A stretch of DNA of 64,000 bases. Source: Halogeometricum sp. S3BR5-2. Its GTDB lineage: Archaea > Halobacteriota > Halobacteria > Halobacteriales > Haloferacaceae. Of the stretch, positions 1-9,465 are shown piece by piece (position 1 is the stretch's first letter; each line of letters begins with the position of its first letter). The notes below the pieces were generated by a model that was not told the DNA's origin, made no database searches, and saw only the letters and a list, made by a program, of their open reading frames with translations. Location of the stretch: NCBI RefSeq assembly GCF_031624635.1, contig NZ_JAMQOQ010000002.1:434001-498000 (forward strand), given 5' to 3'. Position numbers and translations under genes: made by a program.

Positions 1-2
1 AC

Positions 3-257
3 TCGACCGTCGAGGAGTTCCGCATCTCGCGCAACCCGCGCGCCGGCCCCATCTACGAACGCGGCTACCTCGACATGGTCGTCCCCTACGACCTCGCCGA
101 GGACGTGGCCGACGGCGTCTACTACGCGGGGATGGCCTCGGCGGCGCAGTACCCCGAACGCTCCCTGAACGGCGGCATCGTCGCCGGCTACGAGTGCGCC
201 GACCGCATCGCCGACCGCGCGGACGCGGACACCCCCTCGGCCGTCGCCGACGACTGA
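3..257 (+). CDS. FAD-dependent oxidoreductase, C-terminal fragment
   Basis: The reading frame is open from the left edge of the window, so only the last 84 residues are present and the start lies outside. The fragment ends with a segment reading YPERSLNGGIVAGYECADRI followed by an Asp/Ala-rich tail. A Gly-rich segment of this kind near the C terminus closes the FAD site in amine-oxidase and protoporphyrinogen-oxidase-like flavoproteins, where a YYAG-type strand is followed by the last FAD-binding helix. The exact substrate cannot be told from this piece. The next gene is a separate unit with its own promoter. Confidence 0.6.
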   Translation, partial: STVEEFRISRNPRAGPIYERGYLDMVVPYDLAEDVADGVYYAGMASAAQYPERSLNGGIVAGYECADRIADRADADTPSAVADD

Positions 258-343
258 CGACAAGGCGACCGCCCGACTCTCCGCCGATTCGTTCACGATT
301 GTCTACTTGTCGGAGCGAACCGAAACCCCTTTTGCCGATACTG

Positions 344-361
344 ACTGACTAATCAGTTAGT
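344..361. promoter_or_regulatory. Operator-like inverted repeat overlapping the TetR start codon
   Basis: ACTGACTAATCAGTTAGT forms an inverted repeat in which 7 of 9 half-site positions pair, and it overlaps the GTG start of the TetR gene at 360. The purine-rich CGAAA about 35-40 bases upstream of the start could be a BRE for a leaderless promoter. A palindrome placed on the start of a TetR gene is the usual layout for autorepression. Binding itself is inferred. Confidence 0.55.
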
Positions 362-1001
362 GAGCGAACGAGTAGAAGCGTCGGTACCCGCCGACGTACA
401 CGAGACGATGATGGAGGCGACGTACCGGGCGCTCTGCGCCAACGGGTTCGCCTCCCTGACGATGCAGGACATCGCCGACGAGGCGGACAAGAGCACGTCG
501 CTCCTGCACTACCACTACGACACGAAACAGGACCTCTTGGTCGCCTTCCTCCGCTACCTCATCGAGCGGTTCGAAGAGCGGTTCGAGGACACCGAGGACG
601 AGAGCCCCGAGGAGCGACTCCGCGGCTTCGTCTCGCGGATGGTCCCCGACGAGGACGGCGCGGACGACTACGACCGCTTCGGCCTCGCCATCATGGAACT
701 CCGGATGCGGGCCCCCTACGAGGACGCCTACCGCGAGCAGTTGCGGACGAACGAGGAAGTCATCCGCTCGCGCATCGCGGACGTCGTCCGGGACGGCATC
801 GAGGAAGGCGTCTTCCGCGAGGTGGACCCCGACCGGACGGCGCGTCTCGTCTTCGACGCCCTCGACGGCGCGCGGAGCGAACGCGTGACCGTCGGCGCCG
901 ACGAGGCGCCCGCCGAGGTGGCGGCCGCGTTGGACGAGTTCGTGCTCTCGTCGCTGCTCGCCGCGCCGGACGAATCGGACGAGGAGGGCGAAACGGAGTG
1001 A
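360..1001 (+). CDS. TetR/AcrR family transcriptional regulator
   Basis: A 213-residue protein with a TetR-type helix-turn-helix near residues 15-60, recognisable by the run from [15 protein letters not shown] through [16 protein letters not shown]. The rest is a helical ligand-binding and dimerisation domain with a C-terminal Asp/Glu-rich tail typical of haloarchaea. The GTG start at 360 is chosen because the TetR fold begins within a few residues and the operator-like palindrome sits on it. Its stop overlaps the GTG start of the MATE exporter by four bases (GTGA), so the two are co-translated. The likely role is a drug- or metabolite-responsive repressor of this two-gene operon. The ligand is unknown. 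Confidence 0.88.
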   Translation: MSERVEASVPADVHETMMEATYRALCANGFASLTMQDIADEADKSTSLLHYHYDTKQDLLVAFLRYLIERFEERFEDTEDESPEERLRGFVSRMVPDEDGADDYDRFGLAIMELRMRAPYEDAYREQLRTNEEVIRSRIADVVRDGIEEGVFREVDPDRTARLVFDALDGARSERVTVGADEAPAEVAAALDEFVLSSLLAAPDESDEEGETE

Positions 1002-2479
1002 GTTCGCGCGACGTGACCCTCACCGAGGGCGGGATGCTGAAACCCCTCCTCGTGCTCTCGCTTCCCATCGTCCTCTCGCAGTTGATGCAGGTGTGCTACA
1101 ACCTGGCCGATACGTTCTGGGTCGGCCGCGTCGGCGAGAGCGCCGTCTCGGCGCTCTCCTTCGCCTGGCCCATCGTCTTCTTGATGATATCCATCGGCGG
1201 CGGCTTCACCGTCGCCGGTACCGTCCTCGTCGCGCAGAACAAGGGCGCGGGCCGCGACGACAGGGTCGACCACGTCGCGGGTCAGACCATCGCGTTCGTC
1301 ACCCTCCTCTCCGTCCTGTTCTCCGCGCTGGGCTACCTCCTCGCGCCCTCGCTCCTGCCCCTCATCGGCACGACGCCCGGCACCGAGGTGCACTCCCTGG
1401 CCGTGACGTACACGCGCACCATCTTCCTCGGCGTCTACTTCATGTTCGGCTTCTTCATCTTTCAAGCGCTGCTGCGCGGGTGGGGCGACACCCGGACGCC
1501 GATGTATCTCATGGCGTTCGGCGTCGTCCTCAACGTCGTCCTCGACCCGTTCCTCATCCTCGGGTTCCAGGGCAACCCCCTCTTCGGGATGGTCGGTCTG
1601 GAGGGCCTCCAGTCGTCGCTGTACGCGGCGACGGGGTTCGCCGGCCTCGGCGTGCAGGGCGCCGCCGTCGCCACCGTGTTCTCCCGCGGCGTGGGCGCCC
1701 TCCTCGGCTTCGGACTGCTGTTCTCCGGACGCGTCGGCATCCACCTCTCGAAGGAGGACCTGCTGCTCAAGGCCGAGACGGTGAAGAAAATCGTCCGCAT
1801 CGGCGCGCCGACGAGCGTCGAGCAGTCGACGCGGGCGCTCGGGGTGACGGCCCTCACGGCTCTCGTCGCCTACGCGGGCGCGACGGTGGCCGGCGTCGAC
1901 ACCTCCGCGACGGTGGCCGCCTTCGGTATCGGGAACCGCCTGAACTCGCTGGTGTTCCTACCCGCTATCGGCCTCCAACAGGGCGTCGAGACGGTGGTCG
2001 GACAGAACCTCGGCGCGGGCAAACCCGAGCGCTCGGAGCGCGCGGTCCACCTCGGCGTCGGACTCATCACCGCCGCCCTCGCCGGCGTGAGCGTCCTCGC
2101 GTACGCCTTCGCCGGGCCCATCGTCGCGGTGTTCATCCCCGGCGAACCGAACGTGGTCGCCATCGGCGTCGACTATCTCAGGATCATCGCGCCGTCGTTC
2201 GCCTTCCTCGGTATCTTCAGGGTCGTCTCCGGCGGCTTCCGGGGAAGCGGTTCGACCCGCACGGCGATGGCGTTCTCGCTCCTGTCGCTGTGGGTGCTCC
2301 GCATCCCGCCCGCCTACGCGCTGGTCGAGTGGACGGGCCTCGGCGTGAACGGCATCTGGTACGCAACGGCGTTCTCGAACGTCGCCGCCGCCGTCCTCGC
2401 GGGCCTCTGGTTCACGCGCGGGACGTGGCGGAACGGCGTCGTCGACCGGACGCGTGCGGCGCCTGCGACGGACGATTAG
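998..2479 (+). CDS. MATE family efflux transporter
   Basis: A 493-residue, very hydrophobic protein with about 12 predicted membrane segments, the size and layout of a MATE (multidrug and toxic compound extrusion) antiporter. Characteristic stretches are the first helix ending [22 protein letters not shown] and the duplicated second half beginning [24 protein letters not shown] proteins export cationic drugs or metabolites in exchange for Na+ or H+. The GTG start at 998 overlaps the TetR stop by four bases, so expression is coupled to the regulator. The substrate cannot be read from sequence. Confidence 0.93.
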   Translation: MSSRDVTLTEGGMLKPLLVLSLPIVLSQLMQVCYNLADTFWVGRVGESAVSALSFAWPIVFLMISIGGGFTVAGTVLVAQNKGAGRDDRVDHVAGQTIAFVTLLSVLFSALGYLLAPSLLPLIGTTPGTEVHSLAVTYTRTIFLGVYFMFGFFIFQALLRGWGDTRTPMYLMAFGVVLNVVLDPFLILGFQGNPLFGMVGLEGLQSSLYAATGFAGLGVQGAAVATVFSRGVGALLGFGLLFSGRVGIHLSKEDLLLKAETVKKIVRIGAPTSVEQSTRALGVTALTALVAYAGATVAGVDTSATVAAFGIGNRLNSLVFLPAIGLQQGVETVVGQNLGAGKPERSERAVHLGVGLITAALAGVSVLAYAFAGPIVAVFIPGEPNVVAIGVDYLRIIAPSFAFLGIFRVVSGGFRGSGSTRTAMAFSLLSLWVLRIPPAYALVEWTGLGVNGIWYATAFSNVAAAVLAGLWFTRGTWRNGVVDRTRAAPATDD

Positions 2480-2591
2480 AACGGGTCGTCGGGGGTCGAC
2501 TTCGCACCGTTCGTCCCCCCGTTCCTGGAGCCGAGTTCTGACAGCCACGCAACAATAAAGGCGTCGTGGGGACGAGATACGCGTTCAGACG

Positions 2592-2780
2592 ATGACTGAA
2601 CCCGAGATTCCGGAAGACGACCCGGAGACGAGGCACGACCCCTCGGCTCTCGGATGGGTGTCGATACTGGGCGTCGTCGCCTTCGTCGGATTGGTCGCGT
2701 TCGCGTGGACCGACAGCGCCCTCCTCTCGGCGGGAACCGCGGCCGTCGTCGGTCTGTTTCTCGCGTGGACGCTCGGCTGA
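2592..2780 (+). CDS. Small membrane protein of unknown function
   Basis: A 62-residue protein with an acidic, charged N-terminal 18 residues followed by two hydrophobic segments (about residues 22-38 and 43-61) that look like a helical hairpin in the membrane. It stands alone between the MATE gene and a convergent reverse-strand gene. An AT-rich ACAATAAAGG stretch about 35 bases upstream could serve as a promoter element. The acidic bias fits a real haloarchaeal gene. No family is recognised. Confidence 0.6.
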   Translation: MTEPEIPEDDPETRHDPSALGWVSILGVVAFVGLVAFAWTDSALLSAGTAAVVGLFLAWTLG

Positions 2781-2834
2781 GCGCTCGTCGTCCGATTCGA
2801 TTTCGACGGACCGCTCGGCGATTCCCGTCCGTCT

Positions 2835-3440
2835 CTACGCTTCGCTCTCGTCGACGTCGGTGTCGGCGTCGCGCATCCCCGGCGCGGCGTTCACGTCGAC
2901 GTCTCTGGGCTCGTCCTGTCCGCCGACGCGTACCTCGCCGTCCTCGCCCTCGACGTACACGTCGTCGGCGAACCCGCCCTCCGCGTGGGGGTGCTCGGGG
3001 TTCTCCAGTTTCTCCGGCGTCGACGGCGCCTCGGGCACGTCGCGCGTGCGGAAGTCTCCGAGGGGGTTCGCGATGTCGATGCCGTAGCGCCGGAAGAACT
3101 TCTCGTAGCGCTCGTAGTGGGCTTCGAGTTCGTCGGCCGGGAACTCCATCATCTCCGTCCAGCCGTGGTTGTAGAAGTCGAAGTTGGCCTGCACGTGGGT
3201 TATCTCTCGCGCCTCCGCCTCCGTGTAGCCCTCTTCGAGGGCGGCGACGTAGGTGTCGAACGTGCAGTCGAAGAACGCCTCCAGGTGGGGTTCGCGCTCC
3301 TCGCGGTGGGCGGGGTCCGCCTTCTCGCCGAACACCCGCACGTGTAGGTCGACCAGTTTCTCCGTGGCGATGTCGCCGACGACGGGCATCGTCAGCGCCT
3401 TCTTCGCGGCGAAGTGACGGATGTTCTGTCTGAGCTTCAT
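2835..3440 (-). CDS. Conserved haloarchaeal protein (probably DUF6149)
   Basis: A 201-residue soluble, acidic protein. The start is the ATG of MKLRQNIRHFAAKKALTMPV at 3440. A longer open frame upstream is rejected because it reads through the promoter and into the neighbouring divergent gene. The first about 130 residues are helical and well ordered, with HVRVFGEKADPAHREEREPHLEAFFD and several Trp/Tyr/Phe-rich helices. The last 70 residues are an acidic, Pro/Gly-rich tail. The overall pattern resembles the haloarchaeal family DUF6149, named from memory. No catalytic motif is visible and the function is unknown. It is transcribed divergently from the following ArsR-like regulator. Confidence 0.75.
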   Translation of the reverse strand: MKLRQNIRHFAAKKALTMPVVGDIATEKLVDLHVRVFGEKADPAHREEREPHLEAFFDCTFDTYVAALEEGYTEAEAREITHVQANFDFYNHGWTEMMEFPADELEAHYERYEKFFRRYGIDIANPLGDFRTRDVPEAPSTPEKLENPEHPHAEGGFADDVYVEGEDGEVRVGGQDEPRDVDVNAAPGMRDADTDVDESEA

Positions 3441-3534
3441 CTGTCCCCGGATTAGGACCGAACGGACTTCAAGGGTGTGCGTCCCGGTGACCCGGGGGGA
3501 GGTATTTTGTCCGCGGGGTGTGATTTCACGCCCA

Positions 3535-4431
3535 ATGAGCGAAACGGACGCCGCCGACGACGGCCTCCTCACGGACTGCGTCGACTGCATCGACCCCGCC
3601 GAGGCGTTCGCCGTCGTCGGCAACGAGACGCGACTCGCCATCCTCGAAGCGCTCTGGCGTTCGGCCGACCGTCCGGTGGCGTTCTCGGAACTCCGCCGGC
3701 GCGTCGGCATGCGCGACAGCGCGCAGTTCAACTACCACCTCGGCAAACTCACCGGCCAGTTCGTCGCGAAGACAGACGACGGCTACGAGTTCCGACACGC
3801 CGGCGAGAAAGTCGTCCGCGCCGTGCTCTCGGGGAGTTTCAACGAGAGCCCGACGGTCGAACCGTTCGACGTCCCCGGCGCGTGCGCCGACTGCGGCGGG
3901 GCGCTCACGGCGTCGTACGTCGACGAACACCTCTCCGTCGGCTGTCGGGACTGCGGGCGCCTCCACGCCCACGCGCCGTTCCCGCCGGGCGGACTGACCG
4001 ACCGCTCCGACGAGGAAGTCGCGCACGCGTTCGACCAGCGGGTCCGGCACCTGCACTGCCTCGCCGCCGACGGCGTCTGCCCGGAGTGCGGCGGCCGCAT
4101 GGCGACGACGCTCTCCGAGGAGACGAGTCCGCTCGACGTGGCCGTCTGTTCGGTCCACCGCTGCGACCGCTGCGACCACCGCATCCGCTCGCCCGTCGGC
4201 CTCAGTCTGCTCGACCAGTCCGACGTGGTCACCTTCCACGCGGCGCACGGCGTCGACCTGAAGGACGGCCCGCACTGGCTGTTCGAGTGGTGCGTCGGCG
4301 ACCGGACGACGGTGCTCGACGACGACCCGTGGCGCGTCCGCGTCGACATCGAACTGGACGCCGAGGAACTCCGCGTGACGCTCGACGACGCCCTCGCCGT
4401 CGTCGCCGTCGAGCGGCGACGCGTCGGATGA
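3535..4431 (+). CDS. ArsR-like winged-helix regulator with zinc-ribbon domains
   Basis: A 298-residue protein starting at the ATG of MSETDAADDGLL. An in-frame upstream extension to 3421 is rejected because it runs through the promoter. Residues 20-105 form an ArsR-like winged helix (FAVVGNETRLAILEALWR, then SAQFNYHLGKLTG). Behind it come paired CxxC knuckles: CADCGG, CRDCGR, CPECGG and CDRCDH, suggesting two zinc ribbons, and then a C-terminal beta-rich domain. This matches the haloarchaeal architecture of winged helix plus zinc-ribbon domains found in many uncharacterised regulators. DNA binding is well supported by the fold. The signal sensed is unknown. Confidence 0.8.
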   Translation: MSETDAADDGLLTDCVDCIDPAEAFAVVGNETRLAILEALWRSADRPVAFSELRRRVGMRDSAQFNYHLGKLTGQFVAKTDDGYEFRHAGEKVVRAVLSGSFNESPTVEPFDVPGACADCGGALTASYVDEHLSVGCRDCGRLHAHAPFPPGGLTDRSDEEVAHAFDQRVRHLHCLAADGVCPECGGRMATTLSEETSPLDVAVCSVHRCDRCDHRIRSPVGLSLLDQSDVVTFHAAHGVDLKDGPHWLFEWCVGDRTTVLDDDPWRVRVDIELDAEELRVTLDDALAVVAVERRRVG

Positions 4432-4526
4432 GTTACTGAAACTCGCTCCGGTAAGCGCCGCTACAGAAATTAACTTCAGATTACACTTTTCCCCGTTTCG
4501 GCCGTCTCTCCACGTGTGAGACGACC

Positions 4527-4862
4527 ATGACGAGACGACTTCCCCCCGCCGGCCGCACCGCTCGCTCGCCGCCGTCCAGTCCGTCGGTTCCGGACGCGTC
4601 GCCGCTCGCCGTCGTGGCGAGCACGCTGTCGACGCTCGCCGCGTTCACCGCGTTCGTCCTCCTCGCGGGGGCGCTCGAACCGCTCCTGTCGCCGTCCGCG
4701 ACGCTCCTCGGATTCTGGCTCGTCGGCCTACCGGCGGCGTTCGCCGCCCCCGTCGTCGGCGTGCGACTCGCCGCCCGCGCGCGCCGCCGACTCCGACGGT
4801 TCGCCTGCGCTCGCTGGCGCGTCGGCTGCGAACCGCTCGACGGCGCCGGACGGGCCGCCTGA
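4527..4862 (+). CDS. Hypothetical small membrane protein
   Basis: A 111-residue reading frame with a Ser/Pro/Arg-rich N terminus, two or three hydrophobic segments (about residues 27-50 and 57-84) and a basic Arg-rich C-terminal tail. Such a tail would be cytoplasmic by the positive-inside rule. No family is recognised. The composition is less acidic than that of its neighbours, so it could be spurious, but an AT-rich stretch at about 4460-4500 upstream and the membrane-like pattern favour a real gene. Confidence 0.45.
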   Translation: MTRRLPPAGRTARSPPSSPSVPDASPLAVVASTLSTLAAFTAFVLLAGALEPLLSPSATLLGFWLVGLPAAFAAPVVGVRLAARARRRLRRFACARWRVGCEPLDGAGRAA

Positions 4863-5055
4863 CTCCCTACCGTCTCTCGACCGCTCGGCGTCGCGCTTCG
4901 GCGCCTCGGCGTCCGAACCGGGCGGCGAGCGGGGCGGACGGTGGACGAACGCTGACCCGACGGGCGCGCGCGAACGTGATTGACACACCCAGAAGGCGCA
5001 CGAAGGATGATGTGGATAGCAATTCACATTAACCCCGGAGTCGAAGCTTCCGCGT

Positions 5056-6300
5056 ATGACTCAGTCGTACGTCATCATCGGCGACGGTATCGCGGGGAGT
5101 TCCGCCGCCGAAACCCTCCGCGAGGAGGAGCCAGACGCCGACATCACCGTCGTGACCGACGAGGGTGAGGCCCTGTACAACCGCATCCTGATCAAGGAGT
5201 TCGCCAAGGGCAAACTCCCGGAGGCGCCCATCTCCATCCACGACCCCGAGTGGTACGACGAACGCGACATCGAGCTGAAGATGAACACGCTCGTCACCGA
5301 CGTCGACCCCGAGGGCCACACCATCGAGACGCACGAAGGGGAGACGCTCTCGTGGGACAAACTGCTCGTCTCCGTGGGAGGGACGCCGACGCAGTTGCCC
5401 GTCGACAACTCCGACGCCGAGGGCGTCCACCACTTCTGGACGTTCCAGGACGCCCGCAAGATTCGCTCGCACATGGAGGAGGCCGACAGTTCCGTCATCG
5501 TGGGAGCCGGTCTGCTCGGCATCGACCTCGCGGCCATCACCGCCGCGCAGGACGTCGAGGGCAAGTACCTCATGCGCGGGAACTGCTGGTGGCGCTACGC
5601 GCTCTCCGAGGATGGGGCGGAGATAATCCACGAGGCGCTGCGCGAGCGTAACGTCGAACCCGTCTTCGACTCCGGCGTCGACCACTTCGAGGTGGACGAG
5701 GAGAACAACGTGACGACGGCCGTCGACCCGAACGGCGACGAGTACGACGCCGACTTCGTCGGCATCGCCATCGGCCTCGACTTCAACACCGAGATTCTAC
5801 AGGGGACCGACATCGAAGTCGACGGCGGCATCGTCGTCGACGAGTACATGCGGACGAATCACGACGACATCTTCGCCGCCGGCGACATCACGCAGTTCCA
5901 CGACACCATCCTCGGCGAACGCGCGCAGAACGGGGCGTGGGGCTCCGCGAAGGAGCAGGGCACCATCGCCGCGAAGAACATGGTCGACTACGAGTCCGAG
6001 GCGTTCCGCTGGGTCTCCTCGTACTCCATCACGCACTTCGACTTCCCGTTCCTCTCGTTCGGCCACCCCACCCTGGGCGACGACGAGGCGGAGGCGAAAC
6101 ACTCCGATAGCGAGTGGCGCCGCCTCGCGTTCAAGGACGGGAAGATATGCGGCGGCGTCCTCATCGGCGACCTCGCCCCGCAGTCGAAGTACAAGAAGCT
6201 CATGCGCGAGGAGCGAGTCGTCGCCGACCAGAAGGACGTGCTGATGCAGGAGGAGTTCGACATCGAGGACCTCGACCTCGAAGAGGCGCCCGCGGAGTAG
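5056..6300 (+). CDS. NAD(P)/FAD-dependent oxidoreductase
   Basis: A 414-residue flavoprotein with two Rossmann nucleotide-binding motifs: GDGIAGSSAAETL for FAD at residues 9-21 and VGAGLLGIDLAA, at about 149-160, for NAD(P)H. The FAD-closing motif FAAGD is at 273-277. There is no redox-active CxxC pair, so it belongs with NADH:ferredoxin/rubredoxin or nitrite-reductase-type reductases rather than with disulfide reductases. The first half has the YNRILIKEFAKG segment common in that group. The likely role is electron transfer from NAD(P)H to an unidentified acceptor in the cytoplasm. It is monocistronic. Confidence 0.85.
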   Translation: MTQSYVIIGDGIAGSSAAETLREEEPDADITVVTDEGEALYNRILIKEFAKGKLPEAPISIHDPEWYDERDIELKMNTLVTDVDPEGHTIETHEGETLSWDKLLVSVGGTPTQLPVDNSDAEGVHHFWTFQDARKIRSHMEEADSSVIVGAGLLGIDLAAITAAQDVEGKYLMRGNCWWRYALSEDGAEIIHEALRERNVEPVFDSGVDHFEVDEENNVTTAVDPNGDEYDADFVGIAIGLDFNTEILQGTDIEVDGGIVVDEYMRTNHDDIFAAGDITQFHDTILGERAQNGAWGSAKEQGTIAAKNMVDYESEAFRWVSSYSITHFDFPFLSFGHPTLGDDEAEAKHSDSEWRRLAFKDGKICGGVLIGDLAPQSKYKKLMREERVVADQKDVLMQEEFDIEDLDLEEAPAE

Positions 6301-6483
6301 CGCGGCCCGTTCTGAAGGTCAGTTCTCCCGTTTCGCCCGACTCGGCGCCACGCGCTCTCGCTTTCGTTTCTCCCCGTCCGACCCGCTCGGCCGACAAATT
6401 CCCCGCAGAGACCGATTCTCTCTTCGATTCGAACCCTCGCTGGTTCCCCAATCTTTATCAAAAGTCGTGTTGTTTGTTACCCT

Positions 6484-6720
6484 ATGTCACGAACCGCGCG
6501 CGGCGCGCAGGGGGATGCTTCGACCGATGGCGTGACCGTCGTCCGGACGGGTCCGGCGGACATCGACGCGGACGCGACGGTCCGCCACTACGACCAACTC
6601 TCTGAACGGGGCCGGCGGGCCGTCGCCGAGGCGGCCGCCGGATTGGACCCGACCGTTCGGGCGCCGGACCTCGCGCCCGGCGACGTCGTCCGCTTCACCG
6701 ACTACTACGTCGTCCGCTGA
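6484..6720 (+). CDS. Small conserved haloarchaeal protein (DUF7979-like)
   Basis: A 78-residue soluble protein beginning MSRTARGAQGDAS. Its core has the pattern ATVRHYDQLSERGRRAV followed by PGDVVRFTDYYVVR at the very C terminus. This recalls a family of small haloarchaeal proteins (DUF7979 by memory) in which a [V/K]HYD-LS helix is followed by a terminal DVV+FTDYY strand. No catalytic residues can be assigned. An AT-rich promoter stretch (TTTATCAAAAG, about 6452) lies about 30 bases upstream. Confidence 0.65.
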   Translation: MSRTARGAQGDASTDGVTVVRTGPADIDADATVRHYDQLSERGRRAVAEAAAGLDPTVRAPDLAPGDVVRFTDYYVVR

Positions 6721-6858
6721 CGCCGACACCGACGGCCCGCACCTTCGCGCTCTCCGGTCCCCGTCGCTCGCGCCGTCTCTCGTCCCCCGTCGCTGAGAGT
6801 CGTCAGCGGCGTCCGCCGAACCGAAGCGGTTTTGCGTCCCACGCGACCACGTTTCTCC

Positions 6859-7275
6859 ATGGACGGAGGCGGCTCGACAGACATGACGCTGGCGTTCGAG
6901 TTGGAGGCGCTGAAGGCGCTCGCCGACCCGACCGCCGTGTTCAACGACGCGCGACAGTGGACGGAGTACGTCGGCGTGGTGAGCGAGAAGCCCACCTACG
7001 TCGTCACGAACTTCACCCGGAAACACCGCGTCCGTCAGGATTTCTTCTCGGGGCCCCGCGGCGTCAAGGAGAGCCTGGAGAACGTGAAACGCCAGTTCGA
7101 CACCGACCGGCACGTGTTCGTCGGCACCTCCGAAGAGGACCGCGCGCTGGCCGAGGAGACGGACTGGGAGTACCTCCCGCTCGAACAGGCCTCCGAGGCG
7201 GCCGACTGGGCGCTGGCCGGCGAAACGGAAGAAGACGACCCGTTCGACTCGGAGACGCGGGACGACTGGCCCTGA
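6859..7275 (+). CDS. Conserved haloarchaeal protein of unknown function
   Basis: A 138-residue acidic soluble protein. The start at 6859 (MDGGGSTDMTLAFE) is preferred to an in-frame ATG at 6832 because of position and composition. The Met at 6883 (MTLAFELEALKALADP) is an alternative. The protein has a compact alpha/beta pattern (WTEYVGVVSEKPTYVVTNFT, then RHVFVGTSEEDRALAEETDW) and an acidic tail ending in DDWP. It resembles a haloarchaeal DUF that I believe is DUF7124, with low certainty on the number. It sits about 100 bases upstream of mptA in the same direction, but a separate promoter region lies between them. Confidence 0.7.
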   Translation: MDGGGSTDMTLAFELEALKALADPTAVFNDARQWTEYVGVVSEKPTYVVTNFTRKHRVRQDFFSGPRGVKESLENVKRQFDTDRHVFVGTSEEDRALAEETDWEYLPLEQASEAADWALAGETEEDDPFDSETRDDWP

Positions 7276-7374
7276 CCTCGACGCGAGGGAGACGCCTCGT
7301 ATCGCTCGAATTCGCGGTAGAGAGGGGTTCCCGTAACGAAAGCGTTAATCGACCCCAAACTAACCGTTGGTACG

Positions 7375-8313
7375 ATGAGTCACCAGTTGCCTGACGTGCA
7401 GGCAAGCCAACCCGACGTCACCGTCGGACTGAGTCAGGTGGGAGTGACGGGCGTCGACAAACTCGTCAAAATCGCCCGCGACGGCAAGCGACCGCTGATT
7501 CTGATGGCGGAGTTCGAGGTGTTCGTCGACCTGCCGAGCGGCCGGAAAGGTATCGACATGAGCCGCAACATGCAGGTCATCGACGAGGTGCTCGAAGCGG
7601 CCGTCGCCGAACCGACCTACCGCGTCGAGGATATGTGCGGCGACGCCGCCGAACGACTCCTCGCGAAGCACGACTACACCTCGAAGGCCGAGGTGCGGAT
7701 GACCGCCGAACTCGTCCTCAAAGAGGAGACGCCGGCGTCGGGGCTGCCGACGCAGAGCACGACGGACATCATCGCCAGCGCCGTCGCCACCGACGAGGGC
7801 ACCCGCGAGGAGATCGGGGCCGAGGTCGTCGGCATGACGGTCTGCCCGTGTTCGCAGGGGATGTCCGCTTCGCGCGCCCGCGACGTGCTCCGCGACTTGG
7901 AAGTCGACGACGACACCATCGAGGAGTTCTTAGAGCAAGTGCCGCAACCGGGCCACTCCCAGCGCGGACACGCGACGCTGACCGTCGAGACGGAGGGGTC
8001 GCCCGACGTCGACCTCATCGACCTCGTGGACGTCGCCCGCGACTCGATGTCCGCGCGCATCTACAACCTCGCGAAGCGCCCCGACGAGGACCACATGACC
8101 TACCACGCCCACGCCGACGCGAAGTTCGTCGAGGACTGCGTCCGCTCGATGGCCGAACAGGTCGTCGAGCAGTTCGACCATCTCGACGACGACGCCGTGG
8201 TCCACATGAAGCAGTCGAACGACGAATCCATCCACCAGCACAACGCCCACGCGGAACGCGTCGCTCCGCTCGGCGAACTTCGCGACGAGGTCGAGGTCGC
8301 CGACCGCTCGTAG
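7375..8313 (+). CDS. mptA: GTP cyclohydrolase MptA (FolE2-like)
   Basis: A 312-residue protein of the archaeal MptA / bacterial FolE2 (COG1469) family. MptA is an Fe(II)-dependent enzyme that converts GTP to 7,8-dihydroneopterin 2',3'-cyclic phosphate, the first step of the pterin part of archaeal folate or methanopterin-type cofactors. The signature [16 protein letters not shown] with its metal-binding Cys is at about residue 155. The His-rich segments [10 protein letters not shown] and [15 protein letters not shown] follow as expected. Length and motifs match the family throughout. The start ATG follows an AT-rich promoter region (GCGTTAATCGACCCCAAACTAA). Confidence 0.95.
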   Translation: MSHQLPDVQASQPDVTVGLSQVGVTGVDKLVKIARDGKRPLILMAEFEVFVDLPSGRKGIDMSRNMQVIDEVLEAAVAEPTYRVEDMCGDAAERLLAKHDYTSKAEVRMTAELVLKEETPASGLPTQSTTDIIASAVATDEGTREEIGAEVVGMTVCPCSQGMSASRARDVLRDLEVDDDTIEEFLEQVPQPGHSQRGHATLTVETEGSPDVDLIDLVDVARDSMSARIYNLAKRPDEDHMTYHAHADAKFVEDCVRSMAEQVVEQFDHLDDDAVVHMKQSNDESIHQHNAHAERVAPLGELRDEVEVADRS

Positions 8314-8555
8314 TCGCCCTCGACGGGTCGGGGCTCTCTGTACTCCGTTACTTCCGCTGCCGCTACGCCCGCCCGCCGGGCGCGATGACCGCTTTCAGTA
8401 TTCTGTCCTCCTCGGCCTCCGCGATGTCCGGCGCGTCGAAGCAGGCGCGGACGACCTTGCAGGTAAGGAGCACACGGGGTCGAGCGCGCCGAGGGCTGGC
8501 GATTTAGCCGGCGGTGGAATCCGCTTAGCAGTCCGTCGAGCTCGGAGCAGCCCTC

Positions 8556-9380
8556 TCAGCCGTCTGCGTCGACCGTCGAGAGCGACAGCACGTCGGCGTC
8601 CGCCCAGCGCGGGTCGAACATCTCCCGGATGTCGGCGGCGAAGTCGGCGTCCTTCAGGTCGATCATCGCGAACGCCTCGCCGGGGTCCAGCGGGTTGGGA
8701 ACTTCGATGCACACCTCCACGTCGTCGATGAGGTTGAACGTCCCCGGAAGCTGTTCGGTCGTCCGCACCTCGAACCGGGGATGGTCCTCCAGTCGCTCCA
8801 CGTAGCGCTGGCCGACGCTCCGCGGGAGGGAGTCGACGATTTCCGGCGACATCAGCACCGACACCTCGACGCCGCGGTCCAGGGCGGCCTCCAACTCCCC
8901 GGTGACGAGTTCGCCGACGCGCCCGAGGTCGAACTGCGGCGAGAGCGCCCCGGCGACGATGACGAGCGAATCGTCGGCCGCCGAGAGGCGTTCGAGAAGC
9001 AGGTCCACCGACTCGTCCATGCCGACCGCGGCGGTCCAGAACTGCCCCTGCACCGGTTCGGCCGTCTCGAGTTCGTCCGTCAGGTCGTCGACGACCGACT
9101 GGTACTGTTCGGCCTTCTCCTCTAACTCCCGCCGCTTCGTTTCCAGGAGGCGGTCCAGCGCCGTGTCGGGTTCGACGGCGACGTACTTCTTCGGCCGACT
9201 GGCGGCCTGACTCCGCACGAGGCTGTGCTGTTCGAGGCTGTTCAGAACGTCGTAGATTCGGCCCATCGGCACGTCGCTGGCGCGCGACAACTCTTTGGCT
9301 GTTGTCGCACCGGTCCGAAGCAGCGAGCGGTACGCGCGCGCTTCGTACTCCGACAATCCGAGGTCCCGGAGGCTGGCCAT
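8556..9380 (-). CDS. TrmB family transcriptional regulator
   Basis: A 274-residue protein starting at the ATG of MASLRDLGLSEYEARAYRSL. A GTG three codons upstream is possible. Residues 1-75 are the TrmB winged helix (AKELSRASDVPMGRIYDVLNSLEQ), followed by a coiled coil at about 85-115. The C-terminal domain has the phospholipase-D-like fold that binds sugars in TrmB proteins, ending in a short beta-rich part. The haloarchaeal TrmB group regulates central carbon metabolism, and sugar sensing here is inference. It is monocistronic and convergent with mptA. A run of AAAACAAATCGG lies upstream of the start. Confidence 0.88.
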   Translation of the reverse strand: MASLRDLGLSEYEARAYRSLLRTGATTAKELSRASDVPMGRIYDVLNSLEQHSLVRSQAASRPKKYVAVEPDTALDRLLETKRRELEEKAEQYQSVVDDLTDELETAEPVQGQFWTAAVGMDESVDLLLERLSAADDSLVIVAGALSPQFDLGRVGELVTGELEAALDRGVEVSVLMSPEIVDSLPRSVGQRYVERLEDHPRFEVRTTEQLPGTFNLIDDVEVCIEVPNPLDPGEAFAMIDLKDADFAADIREMFDPRWADADVLSLSTVDADG

Positions 9381-9465
9381 ACCGCTCACACAGTCTCCAC
9401 CGGTAAAAACAAATCGGAGGTTTACACGGTTCGGTCGTTCACCCGTCCGCTTCTCTTCTGCGGGT

